A DNA stretch of 64,000 nucleotides from Corythucha ciliata (Eukaryota; Arthropoda; Insecta; Hemiptera; Tingidae): positions 19,158,001 to 19,222,000 of the forward strand of contig CM075941.1 in NCBI GenBank assembly GCA_038030265.1. Direction: 5' to 3'. Of the stretch, positions 55,820 to 64,000 are shown in pieces (the first letter of the stretch is position 1; each line of letters opens with the position of its first letter). Below the pieces are notes generated by a model. The model was given only the letters and a program-made list of their open reading frames with translations, made no database searches and was not told the origin of the DNA. The position numbers were made by a program, and so were the translations under genes.

Positions 55820-57806
55820 TAACTCATATTAGAAAAGCCACACACAGGACCATAACGAAAAAATGCAAAACCCTGCAAAAAAAATTAGACAAGCTCACGC
55901 TTCGCTTCAAAGATCTACAAAGACCAACAGTGACCGTAAGTTCTTTCCTAGACTAGTAAATATTACTAACAACTAACACTACACTCGTTAAGGATGAAAA
56001 TGAGTTACTTGAGAAAGAACTAAAACACAACATACAACGCATCAATATACAGAGAGATTGGACAGAAATCGTTGATAATGAGCACGCAATTTCCTTTTTG
56101 TTCGAAGAAGAATAACTCCGCAAGAAACTGAAAAAATACGATATATTAGTGACCAAAGCTGATAGAGGCAATACCACAGTTGTAATCAATAAACTAACTT
56201 ACGTCGAAAAACAAAAGAATTTGTCAAGAAAGCCGGTTGTATCAAGCTGAGCGAAGACCCAACTGAACAGTTCCAATCCCATATCCACAAAATACTAAAA
56301 GAATCTTCCGATTTTATACCCACATCCCAGTCAAAATTCCTCATAAATATGAATCCAAAAGCTCCCTCTCTACTATTTCAATCAAAATTACTCAAACCGG
56401 ATAAGACCAGTAGTTAACAACACAACTGCTCCAGCGTATAAACCAGCGAAACATACAGCCTGGATCCTGAAAAGTAAAATCAAACTTACGAATTCATTCA
56501 CACTAAAAACTCTACAGACCTAATAGCAAAACTTAATAATGTCGCCATTCCAAAGGGACCAATCCTGGTATTATTCGACATCAAAAATCTGTACACATCT
56601 GCTGTCCCGCAGTTATAGTCAAACTCTCTCAATTGTCAGCAGTAAATTGAGAGAGAACAACGACGCGATCGGCGCCAACCACGTGTTTGGCAGGATCCTC
56701 ATGACAGTAGTAAATCAGAATTACTTCCACTTCGACGGGAATATGTATAAACAGCTGGATGGTCTGGGAATGGGCAACCCAACTTCAGCCATCTTTTCCG
56801 AAGCTTTCCTACAACATTTGGAAGATACATTTATGCAGAGGCTGCTGAGGATCACGGCGTCACCATCCATGCTCGCTATGTGGACGATATAATGTGTATA
56901 ATGCCTAAAAATGGTGTCAACCAGATATTGGACTTCTTGAATGGAGTAGGTACATAAAAATATTACGTTTACGATCGAAGAAGAAATCAATCAATCAATA
57001 AATTATTTAGATACAAAAATAACCCGTGATAGCCCTTCAGGGACTTTATAATTTAACATTTTTCCAGTAGTAATCCATAATTCTTCCTCTCATCCCATCC
57101 AGCACAAATTGTCGGCCTTCCGAAGCTTGATACACCTACTTAACAGTATCCCTATGTCAGAGACAAACTACAAAAAAGAACTTTACGTAATTTACCAAAT
57201 ACTGGTAAATAATGGATACGAGACAAGAACAATTGACAAATATTACTCAAACAACGACAGAAATAGAAACGAAAGAATAAACACCTGACAGTAATGAAGT
57301 GAAGAAATGGACATAATTTACCTTCACTCAAGATACCGACTCAGCAACCTTTTTGTCAAGAAAGGTTTGAACTTAGCTATGAGTATTGAGTACTGACAAT
57401 ACGAATAGGGTCGCGACGCGAATAAGAACCGAAAAAACTGACTTATATGATTAATACGGAGTCTACAAGTTAACATGTTCATGCGATGTAGTCTACATTG
57501 GTTAAACCGGAAGGAATAAGTTGAGACAACGGTATACAGTGAACACATAGCATTGTATAACAAACACAAGATCGTCTCAAACTTTGCTAACCACCTTCAT
57601 ATACATAAACACTAACCATAAAACATAACACAGTCCGTGAAACTTCTACATGCAAGACAGAAAGGCCGAAGTCTAAACATATTGGAGAACATGGAGATCT
57701 ACTACAAACAAAAAACCTTCGAGGGAAATATCATCAACGAACAGCTTAACACCACTTCTGAGACTATCTTTGCTCCTCTAAAGGAAGTTTATCCGACAAA
57801 AAAGTA
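55817..57806 (+). mobile_element. Penelope-like retroelement with RT and GIY-YIG remnants, inactive
   Basis: Broken frames show the Penelope order: an N-terminal region (THIRKATHRTITKKCKTLQ), LVTKADRGNTTVVI, a RPVVNNTTAPAYKPAKH block, RT motifs FDIKNLYTS, GLGMGNPTSAIFSE and the catalytic YVDD (near 56877-56888), then KLTCSCDVVYIG-TGRNKLR, the GIY-YIG endonuclease start, and a tail with KGRSLNILENMEIYYKQKTF ending at a stop near 57806. RT copies RNA into DNA and GIY-YIG nicks the target. Many stops and frameshifts make it dead. A hammerhead-like relic lies 500 bases downstream, as expected for the terminal repeat. Confidence 0.85.
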
Positions 57807-58304
57807 AGGCGACCCAAAACATCTCCCCTGAGGCCAAAAAACAATTACTTCCGATCACTTCCGAAAATATCTTGAGACGCCTTTGGGAGTCGTACTCCGA
57901 GGGATAAGCTAAGCCGAACCCCACCCAGTTCCATTGTTTCTCGAAACTCTACTTGTGTTGGGCTATGCCCTTCCATCGTCGTCCGGATAACATCAGTTTA
58001 ATTAATTTATTAATTATCTTAAGACAGCCCTTTTACACGAGTAAGTTTTTTGATCAAATTAGCCATTTTGAAAAACATTGACAGATATTCCCTGCCTCAA
58101 ATCGTCTGTTTGTGATCAGAGTGAACATATTTTTGAACAAAAATTTACGCGTGTAAAACAGGCCTAACAAAAAACCGAAAATAACGGACTTTTTCATTGT
58201 AAACAGAACAGACACACTAGGGGTAGCAGTGAGGGAAGGTAACAGTGCGGGTTTACGACAGGGGTTATAAATACAGGGCGAAAACACCTGTATAACAGTT
58301 TCAG

Positions 58305-58400
58305 TTGTACTTCCATACGCTGAAGATGGTGAGCAGCCAAAACCAGTTAACCGCATCCTCAAGCTCAACGAGGGAAGACTCACAGTGTATAGGCTCCCCG
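58305..58400 (+). ncRNA. Decayed hammerhead-like relic in the Penelope-like 3' region
   Basis: CTGAAGA at 58320-58326 is followed by GGTGAGCAGCC and AAAACC, a degenerate form of the motif at 39258-39315. The sequence then continues CTCAAGCTCAACGAGGGAAGAC, homologous to that palindrome's arm. The G of GAAA is changed to A, so it is unlikely to cleave. The position downstream of the RT/GIY-YIG remnant, same strand, links the motif to the element. Confidence 0.55.
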
Positions 58401-58599
58401 CTGGCGGACCTAAACCTATCGGGGCCCGGGGCGGATATCTACAAGTGGCCCCTAAGTCTCCGTATAAACAAGAAATATAATTTCTTTCCTACATGCTACA
58501 GAACTCAATTTTGCTGCCTCCGAGAACTCACCTGCTGGCTCGTCCGTGCAAAATCTCTTGGACCTGCATACCCACATTTTGCAGCCTAGGTGCACAATA

Positions 58600-59310
58600 T
58601 ACTATTTTACTTGCCTTTCCTTATTTTAGCCACAAATAACCGCTATTTAATCTTTTCTATCCGCCAATTAGCGCTTATGACCAGTTTAAGCCGTGAATTT
58701 ATCAATTTTAGCCATGAAGTGATTTTTGTCAACTTTACCCGCAAATCTTATTTTCTCAATTTCGGCCACCACGTGTATCTTTCTTCTCAATTTCAGTCGC
58801 GGAATAGCAGTTTTGCCACCCCCCCCCCCAGCAATATCCATGAATTTGCGCATTTTCTCAACTTTAGCAGAAAAGTAGCGGTTTCATCCCGTGAGCGATG
58901 TTTCTTAATTTTCACGAGTTTTGGTGCTTTTCTCAATTGTAGCAGCAAATTAGCGATTTTTTCAATTTTCTCAGTTTTAGCTGGAAATGAGCGTTTTTCT
59001 CAAGAGTCTTCCTCAATATTAGTCGCGAAATAGAAGGCTTTTCACAAATTAGGATTTTTTTGGTTCACCATACGCTATGCACGAGTGATTTTTCTCAGTT
59101 TTACCCGTAAATTAGAGGTTTTATCACCCATTGCCATAAATTCGCGCTTTTTTCAATTTCTGCCTCAAAAGTTGCATTCAGAATCCGCGAATGGAGTATT
59201 TATTCAGTTTTGAAGCAAATTAGAATTTTTCTTAATTTTAGCCGCAAATTACCACTTTTTTTGCAATTCAGGCTTAAAATTATTTTTTAAAAACTCTTAA
59301 TTTTGGCCGG
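58600..59310. repeat. Degenerate ~30-bp array (TTCTCAATTTTAGCC, AATTAGCG polarity)
   Basis: Units at ~30-base spacing, single polarity, with a C11 tract (58819-58829). The 147-codon frame across it is a repeat shadow. Confidence 0.7.
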
Positions 59311-59625
59311 ACTAAAGGTCAGTATAATTATGTACAGACTATTCGGACGTGACGTGGGACCACGCATTTGTAACCCCCAGCTCCCTTTTTAATGGCGACG
59401 CGAACACTGAGAGAGGATGTGCGGGGCTCGAGGTGATACAGTGGGAGTATATAGGGTTGGAACAATCGCGGTTTAATAGTGGGCCGGAATCCCTTATGAA
59501 CAGTTTGGGGGGGGGGGGGGATGACGGACGAATATCGTGCTTCTATTGACCGTCACACACGTAATAAGACGATTCCCTAGAATGAAGCTGTGTGGTGTTT
59601 ATCGCTTCCATCAGAATTGCAGGAC

Positions 59626-59832
59626 TCAGGGATTCAGACTTCCTCGGTTTCTACGTTTCACCACAACTGTTATTTTATTAACTTTACTTGTAACACTTTT
59701 TCTGATATCGGTATGTCTCTGTACAACTTGATATCCTTCTTGGACAGACCGCCAAACTTCTCTGCCTTCTTTTTGCGCGTCTCCAAAGTAGGAAGCCTCC
59801 ATCTCCTTCCTCTTTTCTTTGTTGTCGTTCAT
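59626..59832 (-). CDS. Small hypothetical protein, charged, unrecognised
   Basis: Starts MNDNKEKRKEMEASYFGDAQ and ends RRNRGSLNP, 68 residues, helical and charged. The ATG lies just inside one of the 71-bp inverted repeats' flanks. The leader (TTCG-AGAAATAGGG-AA-TGAACGACAA) also occurs near 46605 and 50915 without an intact ORF, so it belongs to a dispersed family. Function unknown; it may be a mobile-element protein or chance. Confidence 0.35.
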   Translation of the reverse strand: MNDNKEKRKEMEASYFGDAQKEGREVWRSVQEGYQVVQRHTDIRKSVTSKVNKITVVVKRRNRGSLNP

Positions 59833-59853
59833 TTGCCCTATTTCTACGAACTC

Positions 59854-59924
59854 AAATAATTTACTCGTCTTAACCTAACAACCGTTACACTCTCCTTGGA
59901 ACCAACTAAACTTATAATAGTATT
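59854..59924. repeat. 71-bp inverted repeat, left copy
   Basis: Starts AAATAATTTACTCGTC and ends CTTATAATAGTATT. Exactly complementary to 60961-61031. Followed by AGAGTTTTGCCGAGGGGCTG, which also follows the right copy in direct orientation. Confidence 0.85.
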
Positions 59925-60075
59925 AGAGTTTTGCCGAGGGGCTGACGGTTCCTAGAAAGTCTTAAAGCTAGACTTATATTCCTACCCTTTTTACATATCC
60001 TACACCCTTTTTACAAATACATATTTCATTTTGATGAAGCCTTTCTTGGCTTCATCTTATCACCCTATTACACCA
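59925..60075. repeat. ~150-bp direct repeat, left copy (partner 61039-61175)
   Basis: Begins AGAGTTTTGCCGAGG and contains CTTATATTCCTACCC; the partner lacks a short GATGAAGCC segment. Together with the inverted repeats it forms an inverted-plus-direct arrangement around the ORF at 60207-60697. Confidence 0.7.
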
Positions 60076-60206
60076 CTCTCCCGTCTTAAAACAGTGGGAT
60101 GCCTAAGAGGCACCCACTGTTACCACTACGTTCCACTGTTAACACTCACTTCACTGTTAAACTTATTGCGTCTGAAATGCTGCGGGTGCGGGTGGGCTTG
60201 TGACCG

Positions 60207-60697
60207 GTGTTACCAACTGTACTCTGCGTCGTTGACACCGTAGCAGTAAGGCAGAATTGCCCACGCTACAGTTAATACCGTTGCACCAGCAAGAACCGGT
60301 CCTACTTGTGTATTGTCGCTCCACCAACCTTGCGCCAGGACGTCATCTATCCTCTCTAAAGCTGCCACCTCCATGTCGTCTTCCCACTCAATATACCCTG
60401 CAATTTTTAGTTTGTTGATAGCATCGAAAGTGTCGGTTGCCTTGGGGATTGTCAGTCCGTGTGCGCTGGCATTCAAGTTTTCCGTCAGCATCGTTAAGCC
60501 TCTGCCCACAGATGTTTTCCCTTCCGAGACGTGTGGTAGAACTCCCACGGCAATGTTCCACAAGCAGTCACGCCGGGGTTTAAGTGTCCCAGCTCCACTC
60601 ACCATTAAAGTATGGTTCGACGAGGTTTCACGAAGTTTCTCGCATTCCAAGTGAATCTGGGTGGGTTTTTGTGCGAAAAACCACCATTCGTTTCAGT
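60207..60697 (-). CDS. Unrecognised ORF with C-terminal hydrophobic segment, between inverted repeats
   Basis: About 160 codons stay open on the minus strand from a stop at about 60698 to TAA at 60207. No ATG leads it; a splice acceptor or alternative start would be needed. It contains MLTENLNASAHGLTIP and EWEDDMEVAALERIDD, then a likely membrane segment (VGPVLAGATVLTVAWAILPY) and the end GVNDAEYSW. Composition is protein-like, unlike the repeat shadows. I do not recognise a family. An endogenous viral or mobile-element gene is possible but unsupported. Confidence 0.45.
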
Positions 60698-60960
60698 CTG
60701 ACTTCCAGATCACCTTCATTCGTTTTTGCTCGCCAACTAGATTCCATTTACATAGGCGTCGAAAGGTCCCCGAATCTTTCAGTCATGCAGCCCCTGCGCA
60801 AGTCGCCGCTGGTGCGTTGTCAAAAGGTATTTGCTAGAGACCGACAACGCAATCGCCAGCACTATGGCTGTCAGAAGTCATATGCATGTTCTTGATGGGC
60901 TGTTCAATTACAAAATAGAACGCCTGAGGTCACTCACGGAAGGTATTCAAATGGTAGATG

Positions 60961-61031
60961 AATACTATTATAAGTTTAGTTGGTTCCAAGGAGAGTGTAA
61001 CGGTTGTTAGGTTAAGACGAGTAAATTATTT
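60961..61031. repeat. 71-bp inverted repeat, right copy
   Basis: Perfect reverse complement of 59854-59924. The direct repeat follows after a short TAGTAAT. Confidence 0.85.
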
Positions 61032-61038
61032 TAGTAAT

Positions 61039-61175
61039 AGAGTTTTGCCGAGGGGCTGATGGTTCCTAGAAGGTCTTAAAGCTAGACTTATATTCCTACC
61101 CTTTTTACAAATCCTATACCCTTTTTACAAATACATATTTCATTTGGCTTCATCTTTTCACCCTATTACACAAGT
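61039..61175. repeat. Direct repeat, right copy (partner 59925-60075)
   Basis: AGAGTTTTGCCGAGGGGCTG onward, a few substitutions and one deletion relative to the left copy. Confidence 0.7.
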
Positions 61176-62103
61176 ACTACCCCTCGCCCATAATCCCCTC
61201 ACCGTTTTACGCGCAAAGTGTTCGGAATCAGTGGCGTGCCCATGGGGAGGGTTTTGGGGGTCGGAATCCCTCCCAGATTACTTCAGTCCAACCTATGCCC
61301 CCCCAAAAAATAAATAAAAATGAAAAAATATGTACGAATATAATACAGGGTGTTTCTGAACGACTGCGAAAAAAAAAATTGGGTGAAAGTAGACATCATT
61401 TGCAATCGAAAACACTATGTACAACATTGTCCGAAAATCAATAGTCTCAGAGATATGATTTTTCAAACGTTTTATAAGGCATGTCTCACTTTTTGGAACT
61501 AAGTGCAAGATTGCCGCTTTCCAATGAACATTTTGCATCTTTTGATGGCTGATTCGGAAAGAGCACATTTTTTTCTTGGGATACAAGTAGTTTTCGAAAA
61601 AATTGATTCGTTTTCGCGGCCGGTACAGTGGCTCAAAGTTGAGCACACGAGGGGTTTTGATTTTTTTATGTGAATTCAACCCCCACTTTTCGCTACTAGA
61701 TTATGCCACAGGACAGCCCGATTTTAAGGAAAACTTCTTCCATATGTCCTCTTTAAAATAACCTATTCAAGTTGTCGGGTTACCACTAGACTTTTCTGCA
61801 CAAATCATCTTTTCCTTAAAAAAAAAACGTTTTTCCGCTTCAAAACTACTAATTTTTTACTTGTGTCTAATGTAACTACGGCGTAATTTGTAGTGGCGTA
61901 TTCAACTTTTTCATGCTTGGCATCAACAAAAACCTCATTTTCACTTAAACAGAACAAATTTATTTCCTTAATTTCATGAGCTAGTTGTCGTTAAGCTGTT
62001 GACAAGCACCCCGTTAGGGCTGATGGCATCGTCATTAGCTGTGCGTTTCACTTCGATTCCGAATCTTGGAAGTCTTATCCATTTAGATTTCCTTTAACTC
62101 CAT

Positions 62104-62139
62104 AATGATCAGGTGATCATTACCTCACAGGTGTGAGGT
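62104..62139. repeat. Two perfect palindromes side by side
   Basis: AATGATCA-GG-TGATCATT (62104-62121) directly abuts ACCTCACA-GG-TGTGAGGT (62122-62139). Each has 8-bp arms and a GG centre. They could form a double hairpin or be binding sites within the mariner-like leader. Confidence 0.6.
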
Positions 62140-62319
62140 ATACCTTATTACTACGTTCAGCTCGTGCTTCGAATTTCTGGTTTTAGTGGATTTTTCTTCT
62201 TGTAGAACATTTAATTACATTAGATTTTGTGATAGCCCTTGTACCTCTTCTCCTACCTTTGTACCTTTGTTCTCTTTGCGTTTTCTGCACAACTTCATTT
62301 GTAATTTCTTTGTTCATTT

Positions 62320-62890
62320 GATGAAATGTTTCGATACTCATTTCACGAGATGGCCGACATGCACCTCGTTTATGGGCTCGCGGATTGCAACTCTTTAAGA
62401 GCCGTGCGCATTTATGCCGAAAAATATCTGAACCGTGTAACTCCACACCACACTACATTCGCGCGAATACACCAGAGATTGCGTGAAATTGGTAATTTAA
62501 GTGGTTAGTCAGGTTTGTTATTGGTCATTATTACCAATGATTTTTTTAATAGGTAAGTTCAATAGCTCGTCGAACGATACAGGCCGCCCAAGGACGATGG
62601 ATCCCGTGGTAGAGGAAGAAATTATCAACAGAGTGGAAGAAGATCCGTCGTTAAGTACGAGAGAGATTGGCCGTGACTTAAACATTTCCCACTGCAACGT
62701 CTGGCGAGTCATTCATGAACAGCAATACCATCCGTACCATATTCAGAAGGTTCAGGCCCTTCTACCTATTGACTTTCCTCGGCGCCTACAATTCGTTCAA
62801 TGGATGCTCCAGCAAGAGAGGGATGACCCTGGCTTTCTTGGCTCAATAATGTTTACCGACGAAGCTTGTTTTTCGAAGGCCTATTTTTAA
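62320..62890 (+). pseudogene. Mariner-like transposase fragment (N-terminal HTH region and start of the catalytic domain)
   Basis: The first part reads YSFHEMADMHLVYGLADCNS and TFARIHQRLREIG (the helix-turn-helix DUF4817-like region). After a frame change near 62508-62550 comes GRPRTMDPVVEEEIINRVEE, the second HTH with NISHCNVWRVI, then YPRRLQF-like PRRLQFVQWML and FTDEACF, which holds the first catalytic Asp. It stops at 62888-62890 shortly after. The rest of the DD(E/D) domain is absent. A clear pseudogene. Confidence 0.8.
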
Positions 62891-63222
62891 TGAATAGGTA
62901 GTAGATATTATATTAAGGAAATACACTTAAGTAACTACAGGGTAATACTAATGGTAATATACATATATGTACAAGGAAAATAGGGGGGGGGGTTCACCCC
63001 GTTACAACAGGATTTTTGGGGCGACCTAGGTCCTAGGTGCCAAAGCCGGACCATGGGAGGGCTCCTATTTTCGAAAAATTTGTCGAAAACAATAAATGTA
63101 TAATCTAATATTGAAGGAGGCAGGAGCCTTTTGCTTGTTCGGTTCCAGAGACAACATGCAGTGGGTCTTGTCGCTGTGGGCAGCGTTTCTCGAGCGCTGA
63201 TACGAGAGAAGAAGCAGTCGTT

Positions 63223-63534
63223 TTTCTGGAACAAGAGCCCCTTATCCAGACAGTCTCCGAGTGGACGATGCTCGTTTTCTTGAACCTCAACGTTCTGACT
63301 AGAGAACTGGATACGCTGTGGAGTGCTCTGCACAACTTTATACGTCAAGTGACCACCCAAAAGAAGACGAGGGGTGGACTTCCTCGCTTAAGAGAAAACC
63401 TGTGGAAAGTGGCAGTGAAAGACTTCGCCACGAAGATAGAATTCCCCACCTCTCTAGTATCAACAAGACCAAAGAGGGGGCTGATTAAATGTTGGATGAT
63501 GAGCTCTCCGATTCCTCTTTGGGACAATGGATAA
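63223..63534 (+). CDS. Hypothetical ORF, unrecognised
   Basis: About 104 codons open to the stop at 63532-63534, containing TVSEWTMLVFLNLNVLTREL and LPRLRENLWKVAVKDF. The composition is plausible for protein, but no family is recognised, no clear splice sites were checked and there is no neighbour to support it. It could equally be a chance frame. Confidence 0.2.
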   Translation, partial: FLEQEPLIQTVSEWTMLVFLNLNVLTRELDTLWSALHNFIRQVTTQKKTRGGLPRLRENLWKVAVKDFATKIEFPTSLVSTRPKRGLIKCWMMSSPIPLWDNG

Positions 63535-64000
63535 CGAACACGGCAGGAAAAATATCCCATCGAGCCCCCATCACCACATCATTTGTTGGCCTCCCGGTCC
63601 CTATCACAGCTCATCAGCTCATGGCTGAAAGTGAAAAGACTGAAAATTATTAAGTAAACAGTGAAATGTAATAATAATAATTCAATTAAATCAACAAAAT
63701 TGAACTGAAATTAGGGGCTGAATAATAACAAAGTAAAAAGTGGATTAAATACCTTCCTTCATGTGCGGATAGGAATTATGCATGGAAAAAAAAAGAAGTA
63801 AACTAGTGAATCGAAGGGCCAAAATTTGTAACTTGTAAATTATTAAATTGATTTTTTATTTAGCGCTCCCCAGAGGACTCTCCGATTGGCATCGGCGGCA
63901 GCTTGATATTAGGGAATGGATTATGACGACAAAATAAAGGGGTGGGGGTGGGGATCCAGCATTTTCCCACGAATTTAGTTAGCCTAAAAAAGGGGTGGGG
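63535..64000. other. End of window; no gene seen
   Basis: AT-rich sequence without recognisable repeat or exon. Confidence 0.4.

Larger units (their letters stand above)
61345..62890 (+). mobile_element. Tc1/mariner-like element, 3'-truncated
   Basis: A terminal ACAGGGTGTTTCTGAAC begins at about 61346 after a TA-containing flank, the usual start of this family. The transposase remnant lies 1 kb further on. No matching inverted end was found before 64000, so the 3' part is lost. Bases 61680-62300 are the 5' untranslated region with two tandem palindromes. Confidence 0.6.

Noticed and set aside
58590..59033. 147-codon plus-strand frame
   Set aside because: It lies wholly inside a ~30-bp repeat array, and its F/S/N-rich periodic residues mirror the repeat unit.

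Overview
This is eukaryotic nuclear DNA, most likely from an arthropod. The only confidently recognised host genes are spliced genes with GT-AG introns: an ETS factor of the ecdysone-response E74/Eip74EF type, and an SLC22-type organic-solute transporter. There are no bacterial operons, no rRNA genes and no functional tRNA genes. I cannot name the species. A crustacean or another arthropod with a repeat-rich genome fits the transposon mix (ISL2EU, Penelope-like, RNase H-bearing LINE, Tc1/mariner-like, many MITEs).

Layout. Bases 1-2150 are CT/GA-rich sequence without a supported gene and may be 5' flank or intron of the E74-like gene. Bases 2210-5460 are degenerate ~30-bp repeats. Bases 6564-9632 carry three exons of the E74-like gene, ending in a canonical ETS domain. 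After an AT-rich, 3'UTR-like stretch, a second and more divergent ETS domain (12064-12469) repeats the same exon structure and intron phases, so it could be an alternative terminal cassette of the same gene. Bases ~14.0-20.4 kb hold a nearly complete ISL2EU DNA transposon: a SWIM-YqaJ gene on the plus strand, and a THAP-DDE_4 transposase on the minus strand with one frameshift and a MITE in an intron. Bases 20.5-26.4 kb are again ~30-bp repeats plus a long-armed MITE. A dead LINE tail sits at 26.4-27.2 kb.

The SLC22 transporter lies on the minus strand from 27527 to at least 37901. A first exon is proposed at 41273-41333. One 6.8-kb intron is filled with repeats. Another intron contains, on the opposite strand, an intact two-exon gene for a Cys-Pro-rich protein. 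A palindrome at 39.2-39.4 kb has a hammerhead-ribozyme-like core at its centre.

From ~43.6 kb on there is no recognised host gene. The region holds repeats, a four-copy duplicated module (46.9-54.8 kb), a tRNA-derived SINE, a 623-bp tandem duplication containing TTAA-flanked MITEs, a Penelope-like element with RT and GIY-YIG remnants and a hammerhead-like relic downstream, an unknown ORF enclosed by perfect 71-bp inverted repeats, and a broken mariner-like transposase.

About a third of the window consists of degenerate repeats that belong to several sequence families but share a period close to 30 bp. Their polarity is constant over kilobases and sometimes flips at a palindromic junction. 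Together with the paired ETS cassettes, the nested Cys-Pro gene and the hammerhead-like palindrome, these are the observations most worth pursuing. Exon coordinates come from reading frames, splice dinucleotides and phase matching by eye. No alignment or database search was run.
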